This document shows positions 13,232-22,147 of a stretch of 23,108 bases of DNA, piece by piece (within the stretch, counting starts at the first letter, position 1; each line of letters starts with the position of its first letter). This DNA comes from a virus: the IMG/VR virus record IMGVR_UViG_3300037502_001175, positions 1-23,108 of that record; one strand, written 5' to 3'. Position numbers and translations under genes: made by a program. The notes beneath the pieces were generated by a model. That model saw only the letters and a list, made by a program, of their open reading frames with translations. It was not told where the DNA came from and did not search any database.

Positions 13232-13521
13232 CCACAGAGGAAGAGGTCTGGCACGAGCTAGTCCTGTGCGGAATCGGGGGCCGGACGATTGAAGAAGCCA
13301 AGGAGCGGCTATCTTACAAGGAGTTTTGCCAGTGGCTCAGGTATCGCAACCAGCGAGGCAGTCTAAACCCCGGACTCCGCACAGAATGGGCCGGCGCATT
13401 GTTAGCCAGCCTGTACGCCAACACCCATAGCAAGCGAGGCGGTATGAAGCTCTACGACTTTGCACCACACATCAACGAGCCGCCGGTTTCTCTGGAGTCT
13501 GCTATGGAGGTTTGGAAGTAA
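12887..13521 (+). CDS. Tail assembly chaperone, -1 frameshifted long form (GT-like)
   Basis: A 211-residue product from a -1 shift at A AAA AAG (13213-13219): 111 zero-frame codons followed by 100 codons in the new frame, from GAA at 13219 to TAA at 13519-13521. The extension has no start codon of its own with a ribosome site and would otherwise be a coding gap of almost 300 bases. It reads as protein: [18 protein letters not shown], then [20 protein letters not shown] and an ending [12 protein letters not shown]. The SYKEF-x(3)-L-x(2)-R segment and the genomic place match the T extension of lambda-type GT proteins, which binds the tail tube protein. The TAA overlaps the tape measure ATG (TAATG). 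Confidence 0.88.
13213..13219 (+). other. Programmed -1 ribosomal frameshift site A AAA AAG
   Basis: In the frame set by the start at 12887, codons at 13211 read GAA AAA AAG, giving the heptamer A AAA AAG at 13213-13219, the most efficient -1 slippery sequence known in E. coli. The zero-frame stop follows 10 bases later. The -1 frame is then open for 100 codons to the next gene's start. No strong downstream pseudoknot was identified by eye. Confidence 0.9.
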
Positions 13522-15587
13522 TGGCTAGTCGTGGATTGGGCACGCTTACTATCGACTTGGTGGCGCGCACTTCCGGATTTGTGCAAGGAATGGACAAGGC
13601 CGAACGGTCGTCTAAAAAGTGGCGCAAGGAAGTAGAGCGCAACCTCAAGCAAACCAGCCAACAGCTACAGCGTGGCCTCAAAGTATCCGCCGCCGCTGCA
13701 ACCGCTGCCATCGGCGCACTAACCGCCGCTACCATCCAGCAGACTCGGGCCGGCCTTGCCAATGTAGACGCGCAGGCCAAGCTGGCGCGATCCCTGAACA
13801 CCACCTACGACTCTGTGACGGCCCTACAGATTGCCTTTGAGGAAGGCGGCGTGGATGGCTTTGAGCGATCCCTGAACCGGCTTAACCGCCGTCTGGGCGC
13901 GGCTGAAGCAGGCACCGGAGCCGCAGCAAAAACCGTCGAAGAGCTTGGCCTGAATCTGGCGGAGCTTTCCGGGCTTGAGGCGGATGAGCGCATTGCCAGG
14001 ATTGCAGACGCGATCGTGGACTCTGGGGTGTCGGCGCAGCGGGCAGCACGGTTTGTTCAAGATTTGGGGTTTGAGCAGAAAGAGGCCACACAGCTATTCC
14101 TGCAAGGCGGAGATGCCATCCGAGCCTATCGTCAGCAGGTAGATGAGTTCGGTCTGTCGCTGTCGGAGCTGGACACCGCCAAGGTTGAGAAGGCCAATGA
14201 TGATTTTGCCAGAGCTGGGCGATTGTTTGATGCGATAAGCCAGCAGCTGGCGGTGAATGTTGCGCCCATATTGAGCGCCGTTAGTGATCTGCTAATTGAG
14301 AGCGCCAAGGACGCGGGCGGCCTTGGGGAGGCGACAGCAGACACATTTAATCTTTTCATTGAAGCCTCTGCCGAGGCGGTAAACTCGGTTGCAAAGCTAG
14401 ACCGCCAATTTTTAAGGACGCAGGCGGCGCTAGATGTTTTTGCCCTGCAAGTCCGTAATGGATTTTTAGAGATTGCCCGTGAAATAGTTGAGATACCGAC
14501 CGGCGCAGTTAACGAGCTGATAGGATTGCTCAATAAAGTTGGGGCAGACATAGAGCCGCTTGGCCTATCTACCATAGGCCGTGAAGTTCAAAACCTGATC
14601 GACGGCACCAACGACGAAATCAGGACGATCAACGACACGCTCCGTGATGAGCTGGCAAAGCCATTACCGGGGGATCAGTTCAAACGTTTTGTGTTTGAGG
14701 CCCGTCAAGCTGCTGATGAGTCCGCGCGAGCTGCATTAGAGATACGCGAAAATTTCGGCATGGGCGGAGACGGTGGCGGTGGGGATCTCGACGACGCCAT
14801 GGCCAAACGCCTCGAAGCCCTGCGCCAATCCTTCGAAACCGAAAAGCAGGTCATCCAACGGGCCTTCAAAGAGCGCGAAGAAGAAATCCGGGCACTGGAA
14901 GAAGCCGGCCTCCTGAGCGAAATGGAGACGCAGAACATGCGACTCCAGAACGAACAGGAGATGTTCAGCAAGCTCAAGGCTATGCGCGAGAAAGATCTGG
15001 AAGACCAGCGCCAACTGGAAGCCCAACGGCAAATGTTGATTCTCGGGGGCTCCGAGCAGCTTTTCGGCAGCCTAGCGGAGATGACCAGCCAGTTTGCCGG
15101 CGAACAAAACGCGCTCTACAAAACGCTATTCGCCTTTCAGAAAGCGGCGTCCATCGCACAATCCATCGTAGCGATCAATACCGGGATCGCTCAGGCCGCC
15201 GCGCTGCCGTTTCCGGCTAACCTTGGCGCTATGGGTACGGTAGCTGCCGCCACCGCCGGGATAGTCGGCAACATACAGGCCGTCACCCTTACCGGCATGG
15301 CCCACGACGGCATCGACTCCGTGCCCCAGACCGGCACTTGGTTGCTCGAAAAAGGCGAGCGGGTGATGACCAGCGAGACCAGCAAAAAGCTGGACGCCAA
15401 GCTAGACGGCGGCAGCGGCGTGGTGGTCAATCTGTACGAAGACGCCAGCAAGGCCGGGCAGGTTCAGCAAGGCCAGCGGGACGACGGAACCACAGAGGTG
15501 AACGTGTTTGTGTCTGACATTATGAGCAACGGCCCGAGAGCGAAAGCCATGCAGCGGGCCTACGGATTGCGGAGACAGGGCACATGA
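13521..15587 (+). CDS. Tail length tape measure protein (lambda gpH-like)
   Basis: A 688-residue protein that sets tail length and is ejected with DNA. The N-terminus [20 protein letters not shown] and the following MDKAERSSKKW are typical of lambda-type TMP_2 proteins. A hydrophobic Ala-rich segment lies near 54-72. A long helical body follows, with strong coiled coil at about 420-500 after a Gly-rich stretch (GMGGDGGGGDLD). The C-terminal part (about 535-630), with AASIAQSIVAINTGIAQAAA and WLLEKGERVMTSETSKKLD, is diagnostic of the family. I chose ATG 13521, overlapping the GT stop, rather than the upstream in-frame codon at 13512. By the usual rule of about 0.15 nm per residue the tail would be about 100 nm. 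Confidence 0.95.
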   Translation: MASRGLGTLTIDLVARTSGFVQGMDKAERSSKKWRKEVERNLKQTSQQLQRGLKVSAAAATAAIGALTAATIQQTRAGLANVDAQAKLARSLNTTYDSVTALQIAFEEGGVDGFERSLNRLNRRLGAAEAGTGAAAKTVEELGLNLAELSGLEADERIARIADAIVDSGVSAQRAARFVQDLGFEQKEATQLFLQGGDAIRAYRQQVDEFGLSLSELDTAKVEKANDDFARAGRLFDAISQQLAVNVAPILSAVSDLLIESAKDAGGLGEATADTFNLFIEASAEAVNSVAKLDRQFLRTQAALDVFALQVRNGFLEIAREIVEIPTGAVNELIGLLNKVGADIEPLGLSTIGREVQNLIDGTNDEIRTINDTLRDELAKPLPGDQFKRFVFEARQAADESARAALEIRENFGMGGDGGGGDLDDAMAKRLEALRQSFETEKQVIQRAFKEREEEIRALEEAGLLSEMETQNMRLQNEQEMFSKLKAMREKDLEDQRQLEAQRQMLILGGSEQLFGSLAEMTSQFAGEQNALYKTLFAFQKAASIAQSIVAINTGIAQAAALPFPANLGAMGTVAAATAGIVGNIQAVTLTGMAHDGIDSVPQTGTWLLEKGERVMTSETSKKLDAKLDGGSGVVVNLYEDASKAGQVQQGQRDDGTTEVNVFVSDIMSNGPRAKAMQRAYGLRRQGT

Positions 15588-16048
15588 CGCCAGAACTAGA
15601 CTTCCCGGCCACGTTGCCGTGCTTTTTGCGTGAGGGCTACAGCCTGAACCACACGCAACCGTTCGCACGCACCGAGATGGCGACAGGCCGGGCACGGCAG
15701 CGCCGGACATTCCAGAGCGTGCCAAGCGAGATCACTGCCAGCTTGCTGTTAACCGATGGCGAGGCCCAGCTTTTCGAAGCGTGGTTTGCCTACGACGCAG
15801 ACGATGGGGCCAAGTGGTTTAACGCCAGAGTTAAAACCCCTCAAGGCATGAAGCCCTACGCCTGCCGGTTTATGGAGATGTACGGCGGACCGCAACTGAC
15901 CGGGCAGAATCAATGGCGCGTGGAGTGCCGGCTGGAAATCTTTGAGCGCCAGCTGACGCCGCCAGAGTGGTATGAGTACGGGCAGGAGTTTATTCTGGGC
16001 AGCTCTATTATTGATCTTGCGGTTAACAGGGAGTACCCGGAAGCATGA
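15584..16048 (+). CDS. Minor tail protein (lambda gpM-like position)
   Basis: A 154-residue protein overlapping the tape measure by 4 bases (ATGA) and the next gene by 4. The sequence is beta-rich with helices, including TGRARQRRTF, SLLLTDGEAQLFEAWFAYD and a last third with NQWRVECRLEIFERQ. This fits a small tail-tip ring protein of the type that follows the tape measure in lambda (M) and related siphophages. No catalytic motif is seen. Naming is by position and general fold, not by a family I am certain of. Confidence 0.72.
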   Translation: MTPELDFPATLPCFLREGYSLNHTQPFARTEMATGRARQRRTFQSVPSEITASLLLTDGEAQLFEAWFAYDADDGAKWFNARVKTPQGMKPYACRFMEMYGGPQLTGQNQWRVECRLEIFERQLTPPEWYEYGQEFILGSSIIDLAVNREYPEA

Positions 16049-16530
16049 GCCTAATCGAAACCGTCTATGCCAGCGCCCCCTCTGATCAGGTTATCTTGCC
16101 GACGCTGGAAATCCTGGTGCCGGGAGAAGAGCCAATACGGGTGGTGGCAGCTTACGAAGATTTGACCGCCACACTTGAAACCTCGGAGACCGTGACGTTT
16201 AAGGCTGGCCCGTTTGAGTACAAAGAACCCTCCAAAAACACCAACGGCCAACAAATGCTCACCTTTGCCATTGCCAACGTGACAGGGGAGGCTCAGAAGG
16301 CCATAGATGCCGCGCTTTCGTCCGATGCCCATGTGCCGGTGAACTATCGCGTGTACCTGTCCAGTGACCTCTCAGCCCCGGCCAAGCAGCCGTACAAGAT
16401 GATCCTGAGAGGCGGTACGTTTGAGGGCATGATGGTAATGGTGGAGGCGGGTTATTATGACATTCTCAATACCATGTGGCCTCGCAAAAGGTACTTATCA
16501 GACGAGTTTCCGGGGCTGCGTTACCTATGA
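16045..16530 (+). CDS. DUF1833 tail tip protein
   Basis: A 161-residue beta-rich protein. The C-terminal signature is clear: VEAGYYDILNTMWPRKRYLSDEFPGLRYL, of the form 'E-A-[GP]-...N...P...Y...FPGL.YL', which defines DUF1833. Earlier strands such as VILPTLEILVPGEEPIRV fit the same fold. DUF1833 proteins lie between the tape measure and the NlpC/P60 gene in many siphophages and probably occupy the place of lambda gpL. It is coupled on both sides by ATGA overlaps. Confidence 0.88.
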   Translation: MSLIETVYASAPSDQVILPTLEILVPGEEPIRVVAAYEDLTATLETSETVTFKAGPFEYKEPSKNTNGQQMLTFAIANVTGEAQKAIDAALSSDAHVPVNYRVYLSSDLSAPAKQPYKMILRGGTFEGMMVMVEAGYYDILNTMWPRKRYLSDEFPGLRYL

Positions 16531-16925
16531 CCCTAGACGATCTACTCCAAGTGCCATATGTACCCAACGGCAGACTGCCGACCGGGGCGGATTGTTACGG
16601 CTTGGTGCGGCTGGCGCGGGTGCATTTGTTTGGTAAATCGTGGATGCCGGAGCATGGGGCGGTTGAAGGCTCAGACAAAAAAGCACTTACCCGCGCCATG
16701 CTGGCGGAGTCCCGAAACTATCAAGAGTGCCGCCCGCACCCCGGCGCGATTGCCTGCTGCTATCGGGGGCGGCTGTGCACGCACATCGCCATTGTTGTCG
16801 AGGTTGATGGCCGCCCGATGATCTTGGAAACCGACGAGCCCGGACAAGGCAAGCACGGCCCGCGACTGGTACACTTGCAGGCATTCGAGCGGCGATTTTT
16901 GAAGGTTGTCTACTATGACGATTAA
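16527..16925 (+). CDS. NlpC/P60-family tail tip peptidase (lambda gpK-like)
   Basis: A 132-residue cysteine peptidase of the NlpC/P60 fold, expected to cleave peptidoglycan or to act in tail tip assembly. The catalytic Cys23 lies in TGADCYGLVRLARVHLFG (19-36), and His86 in LCTHIAIVVEV (83-93), followed by an acidic/polar third residue near 101-103 (ETD). The spacing Cys, about 60 residues, His is normal. The Mov34/JAB domain found in lambda gpK is absent, so this is the NlpC-only type. I start at ATG 16527 in the previous stop codon; the longer in-frame extension would run back into DUF1833. It overlaps the tip protein gene by 11 bases. Confidence 0.9.
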   Translation: MTLDDLLQVPYVPNGRLPTGADCYGLVRLARVHLFGKSWMPEHGAVEGSDKKALTRAMLAESRNYQECRPHPGAIACCYRGRLCTHIAIVVEVDGRPMILETDEPGQGKHGPRLVHLQAFERRFLKVVYYDD

Positions 16926-19599
16926 GGTTTACGAATCCATCATGCCGGGCGAGCCTGAAGAGGTCTACGACGACCACGGCATGACCGTGGAGGCGTGGGT
17001 TGCAGCACGGGCAAAGGGCTATCAGCGCGGCTCTGTGCAGCCGATTAGCTGCATGGTGAATGGCGCTATCGTCAAACCGATGGACTGGGCAGATACCGTG
17101 ATTGGCGAGCGGGACGTGGTGGAGTTTCGGCCTGTGCCCTTGGGCGGCACGGTTGGCGACATCATCTCTGTAGCGCTGCCATTTTGGGGCGGCTCTGTCG
17201 CGGCAGGGCAGGCGGCTATCGACGCCATCATGCCAAATATCCCGTCGGCCTCGGACGGCATGGGCCAACAAGGCTCCCGCATCACCCCCGCAGACGCCCG
17301 CGCCAACACCGCCCGACTAGGTCAAGGCATACCGGAACTCTTTGGCCGGTATATCCGATATCCGGATTACGTCAACCAGCCACGGCGGTACTACAAAGAC
17401 GCACGGACTCAGTGCCTTGATTTGATGCTGTGCATCACGTCTGGCGAGTGCCTTGTGGAGCCGGCACTGGTTAAGCTGGGTGACACCCCGTTCAGCCAGC
17501 TATCTACCGCCGTCAACTATGAGATATTCCCGCCCGGCGCGAGCGTAACCGGCTGGCAGAACCATGAGAATTGGTATACCTCAAGCGAGGTCGGTGGCAC
17601 GTCAAGCTCTGCTGGCATCCGGCTCTATCGCGGCCAGTCCCTGTCCTCTGGTCTGAGCAACGTGCAGCTAAATTACAGCGGCACAGAAATCAGAACCACC
17701 AGTGCGTCCGTGTATTTTCCCGGCGATTGGGGGGCGGGCGACTTTATCGCCATCTCACAGCGCCAGTCAGTCGCAGTATCGGTAGATTCGAGCGATGTGG
17801 TGACGCTAACCGGCGATTGGGGCGATGCTGACGTTGGCGATCAGATCAGGCTTCGCTCAACAGAGCTTGCCGAGGCTAACGGCGTGTTCCTGATCGACAC
17901 CAAAGCCGGCAATGATATAACTTTGCTGGCGGACGGTTCGCCCGTAACCGGCTGGACACCCGGCACCTATCTCATGTTCACGCGCAGGGAAGATGAAGAG
18001 TTTCGGATTGACAGCATCATCTACGACACCACCTACCCGGAACTGGTAGACGGTTTCAGCCTGGCCCGCTACCTGAACGGCGCAGAAGACACCGCGTGGA
18101 CGGGTTTTTCTGGCGGCACCGGGTACGCCGATGTGTTGTTGTCAGAGCGGTCTGAGTCCGAAGGCTGGGCCGGCCCGTTCGCCGCGTGCCCTTCTGGCGA
18201 GACCACCAACACCATCGAAGTCGATTTCTTCTTACCCCAAGGTCAGGGCCGCATTGACGGAGATACCGTGGTCAGCTTTGACACAAAACGGCAGGTTGAA
18301 GTGCAGTGGCGCGAAATTGGCGCGACCACCTGGAACAGCCAAACCTACACCATCGACAACGCCACCCGCGATCAGCTTGGCTTTACGTACCGCTTGAGCC
18401 TTGGCAGCGCCATCCGGCCAGAGGTGCGGGTACGGCGCGTGCAAGCAGAAAGCAACGAGATTGCCGACCTTGACCGTATTGAATGGCTGGGGCTAAAGGC
18501 CAGACTGCCCACGGTCACCAGCTACGCCGGCCTGACCACCATGGCCGTGACGCTGGAGGGCACCGACCAGATCGGCAGCCAGTCCAACAACCAGATCAAC
18601 CTCGTTGCCACCCGAAAGCTGCCGCCCGTCGCAGGCGGAACCCCGGCAACCACCCGCTCCATTGCAGACGCCACGGCTTACGTGGCACGCTCTTTGGGTT
18701 ACGGCGATGACCAGATCAACATAGCCGAGCTTGAGCGGCTGGACGGCATATGGCAACCGCGTGGTGACACTTTTGATTTTGTAATCAGCGACGGCACCGC
18801 GCTGGACGCTATGAAAATGATGTTACGCGCAGGCTTTGCAGACGTGACGCTGGATAACGGCATCATTACCCCGGTACGCGACGAGCCGCGCACGCAACTG
18901 GAAGACGGCTACAGCCCGGAGAACATGACCGCGCCACTGCGCCGGCAGTTCAGCGGCAAGCAGCCGGACGAGGCGGACGGCGTGGAGGTGGAATACACCA
19001 ACGCGGACACCTGGACAACCGAGACGGTCATGTGCACCTTGCCCGGCGATCAGCAAATTAAAGTGGACAAGATCAAGCTGGACGGCGTGACAGACCGCAC
19101 CCGAGCATGGCGTATCGGAATGAGACGGCGCAGGGCTCAGCGTTACCGCCGATGGACGTATACCTTTAACACCGAGCTGGACGCGCTGAACAGCCAATAC
19201 CTGTCTTATGTGCCTTTGCTGGATGACATTCCAGGCTACGGCAAAGTGGCGATCCTGACCGGCATTCAGGCCGACCGGATAACCGTCTCAGAGCCGCTAG
19301 AATGGGAAGTAGGCAAGAGCCACGTTGTCGCCTACCGAGACGAGAACGGCGATACCGTAGGACCATTCCCGGCGACTCAGGGGCCGGACGCCTATACGGT
19401 TATGGTGGATATTCCGCAGCCGTGGCCTGCCGTGCTGCTGAGCGACAGGGAGCAGACGCACGTATACTTCGGGACCACCGAACGATGGTGCTTCCCGGCG
19501 CTGATCACTGAGATTAGCCCGAGCGGGCCATTGCAGGTGGGCGTGACCGCCACGAACTACGACGAGCGCGTATACGCGGATGACGACAGCGCCCCGTAA
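16915..19599 (+). CDS. TipJ-type host specificity / tail tip protein (lambda gpJ-like)
   Basis: An 894-residue central tip protein. Residues 1-80 look like a small beta-grasp (ubiquitin/MoaD-like) domain, MTIKVYESI to VEFRPVPLGG, which may replace the separate I-like protein of lambda. A hydrophobic Gly/Ala segment (about 80-105) follows. SRITPADARANTARLGQGIPELFGRYIRYPDYVNQ (about 117-150) is the standard start of the J/TipJ core, with repeated beta-domains to about 600. The last 300 residues (DGTALDAMKMMLRAGFADVTLDN onward) match the C-terminal conserved part of the family. It binds the host receptor region together with the fibre. Start ATG 16915 preferred over TTG 16906. Confidence 0.9.
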   Translation: MTIKVYESIMPGEPEEVYDDHGMTVEAWVAARAKGYQRGSVQPISCMVNGAIVKPMDWADTVIGERDVVEFRPVPLGGTVGDIISVALPFWGGSVAAGQAAIDAIMPNIPSASDGMGQQGSRITPADARANTARLGQGIPELFGRYIRYPDYVNQPRRYYKDARTQCLDLMLCITSGECLVEPALVKLGDTPFSQLSTAVNYEIFPPGASVTGWQNHENWYTSSEVGGTSSSAGIRLYRGQSLSSGLSNVQLNYSGTEIRTTSASVYFPGDWGAGDFIAISQRQSVAVSVDSSDVVTLTGDWGDADVGDQIRLRSTELAEANGVFLIDTKAGNDITLLADGSPVTGWTPGTYLMFTRREDEEFRIDSIIYDTTYPELVDGFSLARYLNGAEDTAWTGFSGGTGYADVLLSERSESEGWAGPFAACPSGETTNTIEVDFFLPQGQGRIDGDTVVSFDTKRQVEVQWREIGATTWNSQTYTIDNATRDQLGFTYRLSLGSAIRPEVRVRRVQAESNEIADLDRIEWLGLKARLPTVTSYAGLTTMAVTLEGTDQIGSQSNNQINLVATRKLPPVAGGTPATTRSIADATAYVARSLGYGDDQINIAELERLDGIWQPRGDTFDFVISDGTALDAMKMMLRAGFADVTLDNGIITPVRDEPRTQLEDGYSPENMTAPLRRQFSGKQPDEADGVEVEYTNADTWTTETVMCTLPGDQQIKVDKIKLDGVTDRTRAWRIGMRRRRAQRYRRWTYTFNTELDALNSQYLSYVPLLDDIPGYGKVAILTGIQADRITVSEPLEWEVGKSHVVAYRDENGDTVGPFPATQGPDAYTVMVDIPQPWPAVLLSDREQTHVYFGTTERWCFPALITEISPSGPLQVGVTATNYDERVYADDDSAP

Positions 19600-19608
19600 A
19601 GCTACAAT
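19580..19608 (+). promoter_or_regulatory. Candidate promoter of the tail fibre gene
   Basis: TACAAT (19603-19608) in the context GCTACAATG, with a modest -35 ATGACG (19580-19585) at 17 bases. It overlaps the end of the tip gene. Transcription would start near 19615, directly before the hairpin at 19620-19634. Confidence 0.4.
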
Positions 19609-19619
19609 GACAACATATC

Positions 19620-19634
19620 CCGCCGAGATGGCGG
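19620..19634 (+). other. Stem-loop with GAGAT loop in the fibre leader
   Basis: CCGCC (19620-19624) and GGCGG (19630-19634) close a GAGAT loop, the same loop as the hairpin at 10884-10898. It lies 25 bases before the fibre gene's start, ahead of a TTGGAGG ribosome site. Confidence 0.5.
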
Positions 19635-19659
19635 CACCATCCAGAATTGGAGGCATTAA

Positions 19660-22128
19660 ATGACCACCTACTCCACGCAGAACCCTGTTGGCTCTACCGA
19701 CCCGCGTGATCTTTACGACAACGCTGAGAACCTGGATAACTTCGTCAACGGCGATCAGGCGGCGTATAACGACCGACTGGGTAAGTTGCGCAAGTCATGG
19801 CAGGGCATGGAGGATGAGTTCGCGGCCTTCATCGCCTCCAGCGGCTATGAGTTTGTAGGAGACTATGCCGCCGGCATCGAGATAACCGGATATCAGCAAA
19901 TCCTCCGCGACACCTCCGGCGAGTTCTGGCGAGTGTCTGGATCCACTGCGTTGCCGTATACCACCACGGGCTCTGGACTACCGGAGGGCGGGGCGTTTGT
20001 TGCGGTTGGGGATGCAGTTTTGCGGCAGGAGTTGGCAAGTAACACAGCGGGCCAAGGGTCCGACCTAGTAGCCCACACCGGCACCCCTGACACGGTGACT
20101 GAGGCGCTGGATAAGCGGGCTATTTTTGTGGGGAGTGTGGCGGAGCTTGATTTGCTAACCGGGCTAAAAGACGGACAGAGAGTAGCCGTAACTGATAACT
20201 CGGCAGATTACTACTGGGATGCGGGGACGTCTTCGTTTGTTGAGGTATCACAAAATACCGGGCTTATTAACAAGCACGCATGGGCCGGTGCGGTACAGAA
20301 CGAGCGAGACTACGCCACACTAGATGCCGCCATTACGCCTGACATTGCGGACTGGAGTCGGACCAATTTTGACGAGTCGGGAAACCATGCTGCGGGCACG
20401 ATTGGCACGTTGACGACGGCCTGTACTGGCGAAGCTTTTTCGCACTACTTGCTGAAAGCGACAATAAATACCACAGCATCGGGGCGAATCAAGATTCTGC
20501 AAGGCGGCGTTGATATTATCGGCGACCAGCCCGACGGTTACTTCTTTTCTACTGCTGCCGTACTGGAAGATGCGACTGAGAATAATCGGGCAGTCACCGC
20601 AAACGAGTTCTACTTCCTAGTCATGACCTCCGGCAGTGGCTTCTCTGATTTTTCTTTTGAGACGGACACGGCATGGGCGGGAAGCATTACGTTTGCAGCG
20701 GTCTATCCGGTCAATGCCACGCGATTCTCAGTCGCCGGGTATAGTGAGCTTGCGGCAGGAAATGAGAATCCGGTTGGCATTAAGACAACCGGCTATAACC
20801 GTGGGGATGTTGTTTTAGGGGACAAATACACACTTGGCGTTTTCCAATACGATGGTGTACTCCCGACACCCGCATACAACACTGCCATCGGATCACGCGC
20901 CCTAGGCTCTAACTTCAAAGGGGATGAGAACACGGCGCTTGGGGCTTTTGCACTTCAATATAACGAGGGCAGTAATAACGTTGGGGTCGGCTATTCGGCC
21001 TTGAAGCTGAACACCAAAGGGCAGGAGAACACGTCGATAGGCTATAAAAGCGGTATTACGCTGTCTACCGGATACCGCAATGTCTTCGCTGGCTTCTGGG
21101 CCGGCAGCGGCGTGCGAACCGGCCAAGCCAACGTGGAAATTGGCTGGAAACCAAACAACGAGCCTGGCGACAGGTCATTTACCACGGTTGTTGGTTATTA
21201 TGCTGGACTTCTTCAAGGCGAGGGCAGTCAGTCCAATGTCACAGTGGGGGCGTCGGCAAACAGGTCAGGCGCCCCGCGATCCCTAGGAAAAGTGGTCTCC
21301 ATCGGGGCAGAGAGCCATACGTATCAGGGAAATAGTGTGTCAGTAGGCTATCAGGCGACTTCCGGTGCCGATGCCGGCGCGGCGGGCGGGTCGGTGGCTA
21401 TCGGTGCGTACAGCGTGGCGAATGCGCCCTTGCAATCCTCTACGTCCATTGGTTACGAGGCACAAGCCAGCGGGGACCGATCAGTAGCAGTAGGACAATC
21501 GTCTAAAGCCAGTGGGGAGCAATCAGCCGCCCTTGGCGGTTTGGCAGAAGCAAACGGTCAGTATACGACCGCCCTTGGTTCTCAAGCGGGAAGAAACAAC
21601 ACCGGCACAGGTAACACATACGTCGGCAGAGCTGCCGGAAATTTGGCTAACAACTCATTCAGCAATACTACCTGCTTAGGGCAAGTCTCTGCCGTCACGG
21701 CCAGCAATCAGGTCCAGCTAGGTAATAGCGCAACCACTGTTTATGCATATGGCCCAGTGCAAGACCGTTCGGATAAGCGAGACAAGACCGACATTAAGCC
21801 GCTGACCGACGAACAGATTGCCTTCTTCATGGACATTGAATGGCGTCAATTCCGAATGGACTACCGCGAGGACTACGACTGGGGCGAAAAGGACGGAAGC
21901 AAGACGCGGACCCGCTTTCACATCGGGGCGATTGCCCAGCAGGTTGAAGACGCAATGCATCGACATGGGGTGGATTTTGCCGGGTTGCAGCATCATTCGA
22001 TCAGTGGTGGGATGGACGTTTACTCTATCGGCTACCAAGAATTTATAGGCATTCAGGGTGAGATAATCCAGCGACAGCAGAAACAACTGTCAAAAATTGA
22101 GGAGCGGTTATCGGCGGCAGGTATTTAA
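19660..22128 (+). CDS. Tail fibre with LbR (YadA-head-like) repeats and S74 chaperone domain
   Basis: An 822-residue receptor-binding fibre. The N-terminal part (about 1-200) resembles phage fibre/spike attachment modules: an initial NP-x-D-RDLYDNAENLD helix, then FVGDYAAGIEITGYQQILRD and LPEGGAFVAVGDAVLRQELAS. About 400-690 consist of short repeats of the TAIGSRALG / VGVGYSALK / TALGSQAG type, the left-handed beta-roll found in YadA heads. The C-terminal domain is Peptidase_S74 (from about 700): SDKRDKTDI with Ser704 and a Lys (706 or 709) as the autocleavage dyad, then IAQQVEDA and IQGEIIQRQQKQLSKIEERL helix. S74 domains trimerise the fibre and then cut themselves off. This explains the absence of a separate fibre chaperone. 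Confidence 0.92.
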   Translation: MTTYSTQNPVGSTDPRDLYDNAENLDNFVNGDQAAYNDRLGKLRKSWQGMEDEFAAFIASSGYEFVGDYAAGIEITGYQQILRDTSGEFWRVSGSTALPYTTTGSGLPEGGAFVAVGDAVLRQELASNTAGQGSDLVAHTGTPDTVTEALDKRAIFVGSVAELDLLTGLKDGQRVAVTDNSADYYWDAGTSSFVEVSQNTGLINKHAWAGAVQNERDYATLDAAITPDIADWSRTNFDESGNHAAGTIGTLTTACTGEAFSHYLLKATINTTASGRIKILQGGVDIIGDQPDGYFFSTAAVLEDATENNRAVTANEFYFLVMTSGSGFSDFSFETDTAWAGSITFAAVYPVNATRFSVAGYSELAAGNENPVGIKTTGYNRGDVVLGDKYTLGVFQYDGVLPTPAYNTAIGSRALGSNFKGDENTALGAFALQYNEGSNNVGVGYSALKLNTKGQENTSIGYKSGITLSTGYRNVFAGFWAGSGVRTGQANVEIGWKPNNEPGDRSFTTVVGYYAGLLQGEGSQSNVTVGASANRSGAPRSLGKVVSIGAESHTYQGNSVSVGYQATSGADAGAAGGSVAIGAYSVANAPLQSSTSIGYEAQASGDRSVAVGQSSKASGEQSAALGGLAEANGQYTTALGSQAGRNNTGTGNTYVGRAAGNLANNSFSNTTCLGQVSAVTASNQVQLGNSATTVYAYGPVQDRSDKRDKTDIKPLTDEQIAFFMDIEWRQFRMDYREDYDWGEKDGSKTRTRFHIGAIAQQVEDAMHRHGVDFAGLQHHSISGGMDVYSIGYQEFIGIQGEIIQRQQKQLSKIEERLSAAGI

Positions 22129-22147
22129 TCTAATCAAAATTCACTAA

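Noticed and set aside
13512-13520. Tape measure start at 13512
   Set aside because: The ATG at 13521 gives the standard N-terminus and the TAATG junction with the frameshifted chaperone.
15746-16029. Further CTGTTAAC (15746-15753) and GTTAACAG (16022-16029) copies in tail genes
   Set aside because: Single isolated 8-mers within coding sequence, expected by chance. They are not part of the array at 33-89.
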